NCBI RefSeq assembly: GCF_017832975.1
Contig: NZ_JAFIBI010000001.1
Location: forward strand, 3,658,001 to 3,722,000
Direction: 5' to 3'
Length of the DNA: 64,000 bases
Source of the DNA: Arthrobacter sp. PvP023
GTDB taxonomy: Bacteria > Actinomycetota > Actinomycetes > Actinomycetales > Micrococcaceae
In this document: in pieces, positions 19,967 through 29,538 of the stretch
How the letters are laid out: every line of letters starts with the position of its first letter
Numbering within the stretch: the stretch's first letter is position 1
The notes under the pieces: model-generated
The model's database searches: none
What the model saw: the letters and a program-made list of their open reading frames with translations, nothing else
What the model was told of the DNA's origin: nothing
Program-made: the position numbers and the translations under genes

Positions 19967-21085
19967 ATGGATTCCCACAGACGCACGACAGTAGATGAAG
20001 CGCTCCCGGAAGGGCAGGGCTTCCCCGGTGGTGCAGGTGTTGTCGGAAACCAACTCAACGGATCCAGGCCGACGGCCATGGACGCGGACGCTTTCCATGC
20101 CGCCAGCGAGCGCATCCTGTCAGCCATCAACACCGTGATCGACGGCAAGGCGGAGGCCGCGAAGCTTGCCCTCACGGTTCTCCTTGCCCAGGGGCACCTG
20201 CTCCTCGAGGATGTTCCCGGCGTGGGAAAAACGCTGCTGGCCAAGACACTCGCCCGCACCATCGACTGTTCGGTCAGCAGGATCCAGTTCACCCCGGACC
20301 TTTTGCCTTCGGATGTCACCGGTGTTTCCATTTACAACCAGGCCTCGCGGCTGTTCGAATTCAGGCCGGGAGCCGTGTTCGCCAACATTGTCATCGGGGA
20401 CGAGATCAACCGGGCCTCCGCAAAGACCCAGTCCGCGCTGTTGGAATGCATGGAGGAGCACCAGGTCACTGTGGACGGTGACTCCTACAAGCTGGATGAG
20501 CCCTTTATGGTGGTGGCCACCCAGAACCCCATTGAGATGGAAGGGACGTACCCCCTGCCGGAAGCCCAGCGGGACCGGTTCATGGCCCGGATCTCCATGG
20601 GCTATCCGGACAAGGACTCGGAAATTGAGATGCTGGAGACACACCAGGCGACGTCTCCGCTGACCAGGGTCACGGCCGTCGTCACCTCGGCTGATGTGGC
20701 CGCCATGATCGCCACCGTCCAGCGGGTGTACGTTTCGCAGGCCGTCAAGGAGTACACGGTGTCACTGGGACGCGCCACCCGCGAAAGCGCCATGCTTCGT
20801 CTCGGGGCGAGTCCACGGTCCATGCTCCAGCTGCTGCGGGCGGCGAAGGCCACCGCGGCGCTGGAGGGCCGGGACTTCGTCCTCCCGGACGACGTCGTCA
20901 GTGTTGCCGAATCCGTGCTGGCCCACAGGATCATCCTTGACCGCAAGGCCGCAGGCATGGGGGAAACTCCGCATAGCGTCATCCGCGGCATCCTGGCAAA
21001 GCTTCCGGTGCCGCAGGAGATGTCCGCGGCACCGTCCCGGACCGGCAACCCGCGCGGGGGCCCGGACCAGCGGCACTCGCGCTAG
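19967..21085 (+). CDS. MoxR family AAA+ ATPase
   Basis: 372 residues. The start is an ATG with the SD GAAAGG 6 nt upstream. After about 45 variable residues the AAA_3 domain shows VPGVGKTLLAKTLA (Walker A), the family block GDEINRASAKTQSALLE (Walker B) and TQNPIEMEGTYPLPEAQRDR. A lid domain follows. MoxR ATPases act as chaperone-like remodellers for partner DUF58/VWA proteins. It is the first gene of a three-gene operon with DUF58 (14 nt later) and a membrane transglutaminase. The C-terminus ends in a disordered Arg/Pro/Gly tail. Its client is unknown. Confidence 0.93.
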   Translation: MDSHRRTTVDEALPEGQGFPGGAGVVGNQLNGSRPTAMDADAFHAASERILSAINTVIDGKAEAAKLALTVLLAQGHLLLEDVPGVGKTLLAKTLARTIDCSVSRIQFTPDLLPSDVTGVSIYNQASRLFEFRPGAVFANIVIGDEINRASAKTQSALLECMEEHQVTVDGDSYKLDEPFMVVATQNPIEMEGTYPLPEAQRDRFMARISMGYPDKDSEIEMLETHQATSPLTRVTAVVTSADVAAMIATVQRVYVSQAVKEYTVSLGRATRESAMLRLGASPRSMLQLLRAAKATAALEGRDFVLPDDVVSVAESVLAHRIILDRKAAGMGETPHSVIRGILAKLPVPQEMSAAPSRTGNPRGGPDQRHSR

Positions 21086-21099
21086 CCGAAAACGCCACG

Positions 21100-22491
21100 A
21101 TGGCCCTCACAGACAAGCTCCCGGGACACCTCTTCAGCACCCGCGGCTGGGGTCTGCTGGCTGCCGGCGTGGTTTCGCTGCTGTTGGCGCAGGTCATGGG
21201 CCGCCGGGACCTGCTCACGCTCGGCATCCTTCTGCTGGTCCTCCCGCTGGTTTCCCTCGCAGGGATCCGCATCCTCAAACCCCGGTTCAAGGTGTATCGG
21301 GAGTTCAGCCCCGCCAGCGTGGAAACCTCCTCGACCACCACAGTGCGGCTTGCCGTGGCCCGCACCGGCGCAGCCACCGGGCAAGTGATGATGGAAGAGC
21401 GCCTTCCCTCGCGGTTCGGCGAATCGCCGGCGTTCCGGTTCCCGTCCCGCTCTGCCGTCGGCGGAACCAGCCGCTATGAGTACCACCTCCGGTCCGGCAA
21501 GCGGGGACAGTTTGTGATTGGCCCGGTGACGGCCGAATTCACCGACCCCTTTGGTCTTTCGCTGCACCGCCACGCGATTGACGACGGCGACACACTGACG
21601 GTGACGCCCGCCGCCGTCGAACTTCCCGCGACAGGCCTTGCCGGCGCACGTGGCAATGACGGCGTCACTGCCACACGGATCCGGGCTAATCCGAGCGACG
21701 ACGACGTCATGACCCGCGAGTACCGCCACGGGGACCCAATGCGCCGGGTGCACTGGGCCGCCACAGCAAGGCACGGTGCCCTGATGGTGCGGCAGGAGGA
21801 ATCCGTGACCACGCCGGAGGCCACCATCATCCTGGACCACCGGTGGGCGGCCTTCGCGCGCGGACCGGGTGCCGCTTTTTCGTCCACCTCGGGTGAGGAC
21901 GGCCACGAGCTGGTGACCAGCGAAACGTTCGAGTGGGCCGTCACAGCCACCATGTCGGTCAGCGCACACCTGGCGGAACGCAACTACGCCCTCCGTTTCC
22001 TCGATCCCTCGGGAGAACCTGCATTCCTGCACTCTCCCTCGGCACCCGAACCGACGGCAGAGGAATACACCGGGTCCGCAGGCCTGCAGTCCATTGCCGA
22101 GAGCCTGGCGGCCATCCAGCTCTCCGGCGCACACCATGCGCCGGGATCCGAATCAGGTCCGAGGCCCTTCGACGACCGGCTCATGGACAAGCTTTCCGCC
22201 CACCGGCAGCGCGGGCCCATCATGGCCATCCTGGGCCACCTGCAGCCGGCAGAGGCACGCGCCCTGTCCGCGGCTGCCGGGTTCGGCGCCAATGCATTCG
22301 CGATAGTGGTCACCGAACACCCGGGCGACTGCCAAGCGGCCCTTGAGTCGTTGAGGTCCGGCGGCTGGCGGGCAGTGGCCGTCAGCCCTGGCACGTCGGT
22401 GCCGGCGGCATGGTCCTATTTCGACCAGCGCGATGCGGCTACCGCCACGGCCGCAGCGGACGTGCGCCGGGGCACGGGGGTCAGGCGATGA
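21100..22491 (+). CDS. DUF58 domain membrane protein
   Basis: 463 residues. Two membrane helices lie near the N-terminus (about residues 14-55), then a beta-rich region. The DUF58 core follows, with its hallmark DVMTREYRHGDPMRRVHWAA. The C-terminal part is variable. DUF58 proteins pair with MoxR ATPases and transglutaminases, as here. The stop overlaps the next ATG by 4 nt. It is probably a membrane scaffold for envelope processing; the biochemical role is not established. Confidence 0.92.
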   Translation: MALTDKLPGHLFSTRGWGLLAAGVVSLLLAQVMGRRDLLTLGILLLVLPLVSLAGIRILKPRFKVYREFSPASVETSSTTTVRLAVARTGAATGQVMMEERLPSRFGESPAFRFPSRSAVGGTSRYEYHLRSGKRGQFVIGPVTAEFTDPFGLSLHRHAIDDGDTLTVTPAAVELPATGLAGARGNDGVTATRIRANPSDDDVMTREYRHGDPMRRVHWAATARHGALMVRQEESVTTPEATIILDHRWAAFARGPGAAFSSTSGEDGHELVTSETFEWAVTATMSVSAHLAERNYALRFLDPSGEPAFLHSPSAPEPTAEEYTGSAGLQSIAESLAAIQLSGAHHAPGSESGPRPFDDRLMDKLSAHRQRGPIMAILGHLQPAEARALSAAAGFGANAFAIVVTEHPGDCQAALESLRSGGWRAVAVSPGTSVPAAWSYFDQRDAATATAAADVRRGTGVRR

Positions 22492-24995
22492 CGTTGACGC
22501 CCCAGCGGCATCCCGGTCCGGACACGGGCCGCCCGCCCGAGGTCCTTGCCCCGACGGCCGCTCCGGCCGCGCGGCTGCGCCGCGTTGGTGCGCAGCCGTG
22601 GGCCATGGCGGCTGCCGTCGCCGTCGCGGTGGCCGGCGCCGCCCTTTCCCTCAACGGCGTGCTGCGGGGCTGGGCCTGGTATCCCCCGGCGCTTACCACC
22701 ATCTGCGTTGTAGCCCTGGCCATGGCCGTCCTGAGGTCGCTGCGCGCGCATCCGTTCCTCGTGGCGCTGGGCGGCTTTGCGTCCCTCGCGTTCATCCTGA
22801 CTTTCACGTTCTTCCGCCGGGACAGCATCGCCGGGTTCATTCCGTCCGGGGACACCATGGAACAGCTGGGCAGGTACCTGCGGCGGGCCAGTGAAACCGT
22901 CCTGGCCGAGAGCTCCCCGGTTGCGCCGAATGCAGGAATAGTGCTGGTCACGTGCGCGGTCCTGGGCCTGGTGGTGATCCTGGTCGATGCCCTCGCAGTG
23001 CCATTGGCCCTGCCGGCAACCAGCGGGTTGGGCCTGGTGGCCATCCTGGTGGTGCCTGCCATGGTCAAACCGCAGAGCGTCGGGGTCTGGGGGTTTGCAG
23101 CAGCCGCCGCCGGCTACCTGATGATCCTTGCCTGCAGCCAGTGGTTCGCCCCGGACAACCGCACCACGGCGGACACCGCCCGCAATCCGGGACAGTTCCG
23201 CCGCGCGGCCCTCACCGGCGGCATCACGCTTGTCATCACGCTCCTCCTTCCCCTGGCCGTTCCGGGCTTCGACCAGGGCACGTTCCCACAGGGTTCCAGG
23301 CTGAATCCGTGGGGTTCATCCACCGGGCTCAATCCGATGATCAGCCTGGGCAACAGCCTGCGGAGTCCCTCCGGGGACGGGCGCATCACCTACGCCACGA
23401 GTGCCAGCAGGCCCCCGTATCTGCGGTCCGTCACGGTGGACCGGTTCGACGGCGACTCCTGGTCGCCGGACGACCGCGACGCGTCCCGGCGCGTGGGGGT
23501 CGGGAGGATGGACGCCGGGTACGAGATCCTCGCGGACGAGCAGGTCCGCCAGGTCACGGCGGTCAATACCGGCCGTTTCACCAGCCCGTACCTTCCTGTG
23601 CCGTACGCTCCGGATGCTGTTAACGGCTTGGCCGGACGATGGAGCTGGGATCCGGCCACGCTCAGCATCAAGGGGGTGGACACCAATTCACGGAACCAGC
23701 AGTACGTGGTGCAGTCGACTGCCCCCAGGCTCACCCCGGAACTGTTGTCACAGTCCTCGGCGCCGGTGCGCGGGATCTCCGACGAGTTCCTCCGGGCGCC
23801 CAACAACGTACCGGACATTGTGCGGAACACGGCGGATACAGTGACCGCCGGAAGCAGGACGGCGTATGCCAGGGCGATGGCCATCCAGAATTACCTTCGC
23901 TCGGTGGAGTTCACGTATTCCCTGCAGTCCCCTGTCCAGGGCGGTTATGACGGCAACGGACTTTCCGTCCTCGCGGACTTCCTGACCCAAAAGAGCGGCT
24001 ACTGCATTCATTTCGCTTCCGCCATGGCCGTGATGGCGCGGCTGGAGGGAATCCCCAGCCGGATCGCAGTGGGCTATGCCCCGGGCCGGTCCACGGGTGC
24101 CACGGTTTCGGTTCCCGGGCAAGGGGCACTGACGGAATACGAAGTCGATTCCAGGGACGCGCATGCCTGGCCCGAACTCTACTTCCAAGGACTCGGGTGG
24201 GTGGCGTTCGAACCCACGCCTTCACGCGGCGTGGTGCCGGACTACGCGGCGCAGGCCTCCACGCCGGGCGGTGCCAGCACGAACGAAAACAACGACGATC
24301 TCATCCCGTCGAACACCGCCACGCCCGGCGCAACGCCCGGTGCCACGCCGACGCCGTTGCCGGGGCTGGAATCCGCCGGCGAACCAGGGCACCCGCTGAC
24401 GCTGCCGCTCTACGGAGCCGCCGGTATCCTCCTCCTTGCCCTGATCGCCGGGTCGCCGCGGATGGTGCGGGCGGGCCTGCGGTCCAGGCGGCTCAGGAGC
24501 GCGCCTGCCCTGGGCGGCAACCCGGCCGCAGCGGCCTGGGCCGAACTGCGGGACCTGGCTACCGACTACGGCCTGGCTCCCGGCCTCAGCGAAACCCCGC
24601 GTCACTTTTCCAGCCGGCTTCGTGGATCGGGTGCGCTTGGCGCGCGCGACGACGCCGACGACGCCGCCGGAATCCGGGCTGTCGCCGCACTCACCGCCGA
24701 CTTTGAACGTCAGCAGTACGGCCCGCCTGCCGGACATGCCGGGGTCGCTGAAGACGGCGCGGCGCCGTCAGCAGCCGAGAGGATAGCCGTGGTCCAGGCA
24801 TCCCTGCGGAAGCACTCCCGAGCGGGACGACGGCTGCGGGCGGAGTGGCTCCCGGCGTCGGTCATGAATCGCTGGGGGCGCATAGTGTCCGCTCCCTTCC
24901 ATGCCGTTCTGCGGGCCGCGGCCAAACCCGCGCAGGCCGCCGCGCGGTCCTGGCGGACGGTGCGCGACGGCCTGCGACGGCTGCGACGGGGCTAG
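22488..24995 (+). CDS. Membrane transglutaminase-like protein (TgpA type)
   Basis: 835 residues from the ATG at 22488, overlapping the DUF58 stop (ATGA). An open frame extends 78 nt further up but lies inside DUF58. Several N-terminal membrane helices (about residues 30-250) are followed by an extracellular transglutaminase core. This contains KSGYCIHFASAMAVMARLEG (catalytic Cys), GIPSRIAVGYAPG and DAHAWPELYFQGLGWVAFEP (catalytic His). A Thr/Pro-rich linker, one further membrane helix (about 640-660) and a cytosolic DUF4129-like tail complete it. It forms the third part of the MoxR/DUF58/TGase module. Confidence 0.93.
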   Translation: MTLTPQRHPGPDTGRPPEVLAPTAAPAARLRRVGAQPWAMAAAVAVAVAGAALSLNGVLRGWAWYPPALTTICVVALAMAVLRSLRAHPFLVALGGFASLAFILTFTFFRRDSIAGFIPSGDTMEQLGRYLRRASETVLAESSPVAPNAGIVLVTCAVLGLVVILVDALAVPLALPATSGLGLVAILVVPAMVKPQSVGVWGFAAAAAGYLMILACSQWFAPDNRTTADTARNPGQFRRAALTGGITLVITLLLPLAVPGFDQGTFPQGSRLNPWGSSTGLNPMISLGNSLRSPSGDGRITYATSASRPPYLRSVTVDRFDGDSWSPDDRDASRRVGVGRMDAGYEILADEQVRQVTAVNTGRFTSPYLPVPYAPDAVNGLAGRWSWDPATLSIKGVDTNSRNQQYVVQSTAPRLTPELLSQSSAPVRGISDEFLRAPNNVPDIVRNTADTVTAGSRTAYARAMAIQNYLRSVEFTYSLQSPVQGGYDGNGLSVLADFLTQKSGYCIHFASAMAVMARLEGIPSRIAVGYAPGRSTGATVSVPGQGALTEYEVDSRDAHAWPELYFQGLGWVAFEPTPSRGVVPDYAAQASTPGGASTNENNDDLIPSNTATPGATPGATPTPLPGLESAGEPGHPLTLPLYGAAGILLLALIAGSPRMVRAGLRSRRLRSAPALGGNPAAAAWAELRDLATDYGLAPGLSETPRHFSSRLRGSGALGARDDADDAAGIRAVAALTADFERQQYGPPAGHAGVAEDGAAPSAAERIAVVQASLRKHSRAGRRLRAEWLPASVMNRWGRIVSAPFHAVLRAAAKPAQAAARSWRTVRDGLRRLRRG

Positions 24996-25016
24996 CTGCA
25001 CTGCCCCGTGGGCGGA

Positions 25017-26516
25017 TCAGCCTGCGTAGGGGTCGGCGATGCCGATGTACTGGGTGTAGAGGTATTCCTCGATGCCCTCGAGGCCGCCCTCGCGTCCCAG
25101 GCCGGACTGCTTGACGCCGCCGAACGGTGCTGCTGCGTTGGACACGACGCCTGCGTTCAGGCCGAGCATGCCGGTCTCGAGGCGTTCGCCCATCCGGATG
25201 CCGCGGTTCAGGTCGCGCGTGAAGACGTACGCCACCAGTCCGTACTCGGTGTTGTTGGCGAGGCGGACTGCCTCGTCCTCGCTGTCGAAGGTGATGATCG
25301 GGGCCACCGGTCCGAAGATTTCCTCGGACAGGATGCGGGTGCCCTCGGTGACGCCCTTGAGGATCGTGGGCTGGTAGAAGTAGCCCGGACCGTCCACCGG
25401 GCCGCCGCCGGCCACAGCCACCGCACCGGAGTTCACGGCGTCGGTGACGAGCTCGTGGACCTTGTCCCGGCTCTTCGCATCGATCAGGGGGCCCACCTTG
25501 GACTCGGGCTCGGTGCCGCGCGCCGTGGTCATCTCGCCCATTTTCGCGGCGAACTTCTCCACAAACTCGTCCGCGACGGACTCATGCACGATGAACCGGT
25601 TCGCGGCCGTGCAGGCCTCGCCCATGTTCCGCAGCTTCGCCAGCATCGCCCCGGCCACGGCGGCGTCGACGTCGGCGTCCTCGAACACCACGAACGGGGC
25701 GTTGCCGCCGAGTTCCATCGAGGTCCGCAGGACCGTTTCGGAGGCGTCCGAGAGCAGCCGGCGGCCCACTTCGGTGGAGCCGGTGAAGGAGAGCTTCCGC
25801 AGCCGGGTGTCCTTGATCAGCGGGCCCGTGGTGGCACCGGCCGTGGAGGTCGGGATGACGTTCAGGACCCCGGCGGGCAGGCCGGCTTCCTGCATCACGG
25901 CCGCGAACAGCTGGGAGGTCAGCGGCGTCAGGTTGGCGGACTTCAGCACCATGGTGCAGCCGGCAGCGACGGCGGGGGCGATCTTGCGGGTGGCCATCGC
26001 GAGCGGGAAGTTCCACGGGGTGATCAGCAGGCACGGGCCCACGGGCTTCTTGGTGACCAGCAGGCGGGACTTGCCGTCCGGGGAGACGGAGTAGCGGCCG
26101 AACGCGCGGACGGCTTCCTCGGAGAACCAGCGCAGGAATTCGGCACCGTAGGTGACCTCGCCGCGGGCCTCGGCCAGGGGCTTGCCCATCTCCAGGGTCA
26201 TCAGCAGCGCGAAGTCTTCCGCCCGGGCCGTGACCATCTCGAAGGCGCGGCGCAGGATTTCCCCGCGCTCACGGGCCGGAACCTTGGCCCAGGAGTCCTG
26301 GGCGGCAGCGGCCGCGTCCAAAGCGGCTGCGCCGTCCTCGGGGCCGGCGTCAGCGATGCTGAGCAGGACCTTGCCGGTGGCGGGATCCTCGACGTCGAAC
26401 GTCTTTCCGGACGCCGCCGGGCGCCATTCGCCGTTGATCAGCAGGCCGGTCGGAACAGAGGCCAGCAGCTCGCTCTCGCGCTCCGCAGTAACGGTGGGCT
26501 GTGCAGTTAAAGTCAC
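25017..26516 (-). CDS. NAD(P)-dependent succinate-semialdehyde dehydrogenase (GabD-like)
   Basis: 499 residues from a GTG at 26516 with the SD GAGGGAG 5 nt upstream; the frame is open to 26561. Aldehyde dehydrogenase fold: cofactor motif FTGSTEVGRRLL, catalytic Glu in MELGGNAPFVVF, catalytic Cys in NMGEACTAANRF, and C-terminal NAAAPFGGVKQSGLGREGG. The sequence is most like SSADH of the GABA shunt, which makes succinate. Other short aldehydes are possible. It is convergent with the transglutaminase gene, and no gabT lies nearby. A 14-bp palindrome lies about 130 bp upstream. Confidence 0.88.
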   Translation of the reverse strand: MTLTAQPTVTAERESELLASVPTGLLINGEWRPAASGKTFDVEDPATGKVLLSIADAGPEDGAAALDAAAAAQDSWAKVPARERGEILRRAFEMVTARAEDFALLMTLEMGKPLAEARGEVTYGAEFLRWFSEEAVRAFGRYSVSPDGKSRLLVTKKPVGPCLLITPWNFPLAMATRKIAPAVAAGCTMVLKSANLTPLTSQLFAAVMQEAGLPAGVLNVIPTSTAGATTGPLIKDTRLRKLSFTGSTEVGRRLLSDASETVLRTSMELGGNAPFVVFEDADVDAAVAGAMLAKLRNMGEACTAANRFIVHESVADEFVEKFAAKMGEMTTARGTEPESKVGPLIDAKSRDKVHELVTDAVNSGAVAVAGGGPVDGPGYFYQPTILKGVTEGTRILSEEIFGPVAPIITFDSEDEAVRLANNTEYGLVAYVFTRDLNRGIRMGERLETGMLGLNAGVVSNAAAPFGGVKQSGLGREGGLEGIEEYLYTQYIGIADPYAG

Positions 26517-26640
26517 GATGACTCCCTCGTCAGCAATTGGGGTTGGGGATGGGTTCAGCACTCGGCTGCTTTACAGCCACGGTACTGCCGTGCGCTCCGG
26601 AGCGTCTATGCATGTGCGCACTACGAACTTCGGACTTTGC

Positions 26641-26654
26641 TGTGCAGCTGCACA
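26641..26654. promoter_or_regulatory. 14-bp palindrome upstream of the aldehyde dehydrogenase
   Basis: TGTGCAGCTGCACA is exactly self-complementary. It is in the 155-bp gap between rsmI and the dehydrogenase start at 26516, 125 bp upstream of that GTG. It may be a repressor or activator site; no regulator gene is adjacent. Confidence 0.4.
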
Positions 26655-26671
26655 AGATCCGCGTCCGCGTT

Positions 26672-27685
26672 CTAGCGGGCAGCCAGGACCGCGGAATAGA
26701 GCTCCCTCTTGCTGACTTTTGCGTCCTCGGCCACGGCTGCCACGGCTTCCTTCAGCCTGATGCCTTGCGCGATCAGGCCGTTGACAGCGGCCACATGGTC
26801 CTCCGGCTTGCCCGGCTCACGTTCGGGGGCGCCGCCTACCACCACGGCTATTTCGCCGCGCACTTCGTTTGTTTCTGCCCATTTGAGCAGGTCGGTCAGC
26901 GGGCCGCGGATGACTTCTTCGTAGGTCTTGGTCAGCTCCCGGCACACTGCGGCCGGACGGTCGCCGCCGAAGCGCTCACGCAGCGCCCGTAGCATCGGTT
27001 CCAGCCGGTGCGGCGCCTCGAAGAAGACCATGGTCCGGCGTTCAGCGTCCAGTTCGGACAGCCGGGAGGCGCGCTCTCCGGCCTTGCGGGGAAGGAATCC
27101 CTCAAAACAAAAACGGTCCGTGGGGAGGCCGGACAGGGCGAGTGCTGTCAGGACCGCCGACGGCCCCGGCACGGCGGTCACGGTCAGTCCGGCCGCCACA
27201 GCACCCTCAACCAGCCGGAAACCCGGATCCGAGACCGCGGGCATTCCGGCGTCGGTCACCATCACGATGGTTTTCCCGGCCCGCACCTGGTCCAGGAGTT
27301 CGGCGGTCTTTACGGCTTCGTTGTGCTCGTGGTAGCTGATGATCCGACCGGCCACGGCGACTCCCAGGTTCTGCACCAGCCGATGCAGGCGCCGGGTGTC
27401 CTCGGCGGCAACGATGTCAGCCGTGGTGAGGAGTTCAACCAGCCGGGGAGACGCATCGCCGACATTGCCGATGGGTGTCGCCGCGAGCACGATCCTGCCC
27501 GGCTGCCCTTCCGCGGGGCGGGCCGCAGCTTCCCCCGCCGGGGCCCAGGCCTCATCCGTGGCTCCCGCCGTCCCGGACACCGAGTCCGGCGGGGTCGAAC
27601 CTGCCTCTAAAGCCGAACCTTCCTCTGAAGAAGTGCCGGCATCATCGGAGCCGCTCGCGCGGGAAGTACTGAGTTGTTGGTCCAC
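26672..27685 (-). CDS. rsmI: 16S rRNA (cytidine(1402)-2'-O)-methyltransferase
   Basis: 337 residues from a GTG. After a disordered 50-residue N-terminal extension rich in Ala, Ser and Glu, the tetrapyrrole-methylase fold begins IVLAATPIGNVGDASPRL. VAAEDTRRLHRL, SYHEHNE, VTDAGMPAVSDPG and VPGPSAVLTALALSGLPTDR follow. It methylates C1402 at the ribosomal decoding centre. It is divergent from the O-mannosyltransferase gene by 54 bp, a pairing also recalled from mycobacteria (Rv1003/Rv1002c). The long N-terminal tail suggests a start nearer 27560 is possible. Confidence 0.95.
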   Translation of the reverse strand: MDQQLSTSRASGSDDAGTSSEEGSALEAGSTPPDSVSGTAGATDEAWAPAGEAAARPAEGQPGRIVLAATPIGNVGDASPRLVELLTTADIVAAEDTRRLHRLVQNLGVAVAGRIISYHEHNEAVKTAELLDQVRAGKTIVMVTDAGMPAVSDPGFRLVEGAVAAGLTVTAVPGPSAVLTALALSGLPTDRFCFEGFLPRKAGERASRLSELDAERRTMVFFEAPHRLEPMLRALRERFGGDRPAAVCRELTKTYEEVIRGPLTDLLKWAETNEVRGEIAVVVGGAPEREPGKPEDHVAAVNGLIAQGIRLKEAVAAVAEDAKVSKRELYSAVLAAR

Positions 27686-27739
27686 ACGACCAGCCTACTG
27701 CTGGCAGGCTCTTCCAGCGCCAAAAGGTAGCATGGGCAC

Positions 27740-29446
27740 GTGACGCAGACCTCCGTACCACCTGTCGAGGCCGACCCGGCCAAACCGGCGCAGCCGGCGT
27801 CCGGGGCTTTGGGCCGCAACCTTGAGGGCCACCGGTGGATCCGCCGTCCGCGGGAAGCGTTTACGGAAAGTGCCCTGCAGGAGCGGCTGCTCCGGGACAT
27901 CCGCAGCTGGCGCGACTACCCTCCGTCGCTGCGGCTCTGGTTTTGGCTCATTCCGGCCATCACGGCGGCGATCGGCGGAATCCTTCGCTTCGTCCGCCTT
28001 GAGAGTCCACGCAGCCTGGTCTTTGACGAGACCTACTACGTCAAGGACGGGTATTCGCTCCTGGTCAGCGGTTATGAGCGCAGCTGGCCTGACAAGGCCA
28101 ACGACTCGTTCGTAGCGGGCAACCCGGGCGTCATCCTGTCCTCTCCCGAGTATGTTGTGCACCCGCCGGTGGGCAAGTGGATGATCGCCGCGGGAATGTG
28201 GCTGTTCGGCCCGGACAACCCGCTTGGCTGGCGGTTCGGCGCAGCGCTGACGGGGACACTGTCCATCCTCCTGGTCACCCTGATAGCGCAGAAACTCTTC
28301 CACTCACTGACGCTGGGGGCCGTCGCAGGCCTCCTGCTGGCAGTGGACGGCCACCACCTGGTGATGTCCAGGACCTCCCTGTTGGACATCTTCCTGATGT
28401 TCTGGCTCCTCGCCGCTTTCGGCGCGCTGCTGATGGACCGCGACGACGGCCGGCGGCGGCTGGCCGCCCGGCTGGGGCGCCAGGCCGGCGGCACGGCTGA
28501 GGGCAGGCCCTCCGTGGTCCAGCTGGTTTCCGGGCCGTGGCTCGGGATCCGCTGGTGGCGCATCGCAGCCGGAGTCTGCCTGGGACTTGCTGTGGGGACC
28601 AAGTGGTCCGCCCTGTTCTTCATGGCCGGCTTCGGGCTGCTGACGGTCTTCTGGGACCTGAGCGCACGCCGGATCGCGGGCATCCGCGGATGGATCAGCG
28701 GCGGCATCATCAAGGACGGGATTCCCGCGTTCCTGAGCATCGTGCCGGTGGCCGCCCTGGTCTATGTCTCCACCTGGACCGGCTGGTTCCAGTCAAAGGA
28801 TGCGTACTTCCGCCACTGGGCCGACACCAACCCGTCAGCCCAGTGGGGATGGGTCCCCGGACCGCTGCGGTCCCTGGCCCATTACCACCTGGAAGCGTAC
28901 AAGTTCCATCAGGGACTCAGCTCAGACCACCCCTATGAGGCGAGCGCCTGGAGCTGGCTGGTGATGGGGCGCCCCACGTCCTTCTTCTACGAGTCCCCTA
29001 AGCAGGGAAGCCCCGGCTGTGACGTCGCCAGCTGCACGTCGGCCATCCTTTCGGTGGGCAATCCCCTGATCTGGTGGAGCGCCACCGTCTCGCTGGTGAT
29101 CCTGTTGTTCTGGTGGGCAGGCCGCCGCGACTGGCGTGCCGGTGCCATCCTGGCGGGGGTCGCCGTGGGCTACCTCCCCTGGTTCATGTATCCGGAACGG
29201 ACCATGTTCACCTTCTACGCCGTGTCCTTTGAACCGTTCCTGGTGCTTGCCCTGACCTATTGCCTTGGCCTGGTGCTCGGGCGGCCGCAAGACCCGCTGT
29301 GGCGCCGGCGATCGGGGCTCTACCTGGTGGCGGTGTTCGTGGCCGGGGCAGTGCTGCTCTCTGCGTTTTTCTACCCCATCTGGACCGCGGAAATCATCCC
29401 GTACCAGGAGTGGCGGTTCCGAATGTGGATGCCGTCCTGGATCTAG
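27740..29446 (+). CDS. Protein O-mannosyltransferase (PMT family)
   Basis: 568 residues from a GTG, about 10-11 membrane helices. It transfers mannose from polyprenyl-phosphate-mannose to secreted proteins. The first extracytoplasmic loop has the conserved acidic pair in SLVFDETYYVKDGYSLLVSG. VAVDGHHLVMSRTSLLDIFL follows, and the C-terminus ends EWRFRMWMPSWI, typical of actinobacterial PMT. ManA at 51402 could help supply mannose-phosphate. Divergent from rsmI. Confidence 0.94.
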   Translation: MTQTSVPPVEADPAKPAQPASGALGRNLEGHRWIRRPREAFTESALQERLLRDIRSWRDYPPSLRLWFWLIPAITAAIGGILRFVRLESPRSLVFDETYYVKDGYSLLVSGYERSWPDKANDSFVAGNPGVILSSPEYVVHPPVGKWMIAAGMWLFGPDNPLGWRFGAALTGTLSILLVTLIAQKLFHSLTLGAVAGLLLAVDGHHLVMSRTSLLDIFLMFWLLAAFGALLMDRDDGRRRLAARLGRQAGGTAEGRPSVVQLVSGPWLGIRWWRIAAGVCLGLAVGTKWSALFFMAGFGLLTVFWDLSARRIAGIRGWISGGIIKDGIPAFLSIVPVAALVYVSTWTGWFQSKDAYFRHWADTNPSAQWGWVPGPLRSLAHYHLEAYKFHQGLSSDHPYEASAWSWLVMGRPTSFFYESPKQGSPGCDVASCTSAILSVGNPLIWWSATVSLVILLFWWAGRRDWRAGAILAGVAVGYLPWFMYPERTMFTFYAVSFEPFLVLALTYCLGLVLGRPQDPLWRRRSGLYLVAVFVAGAVLLSAFFYPIWTAEIIPYQEWRFRMWMPSWI

Positions 29447-29538
29447 GGCAGTATGGCAGGGGTGCCGCGGGCGTTGGAACCGCAGGAGATGGAACGGGTA
29501 TCGGGAAACCAATCACGGATCCGGAACGGAGACAGGCT

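Noticed and set aside
25008..26510. 500-residue plus-strand open frame
   Set aside because: Antisense to the aldehyde dehydrogenase gene; no recognisable protein features.
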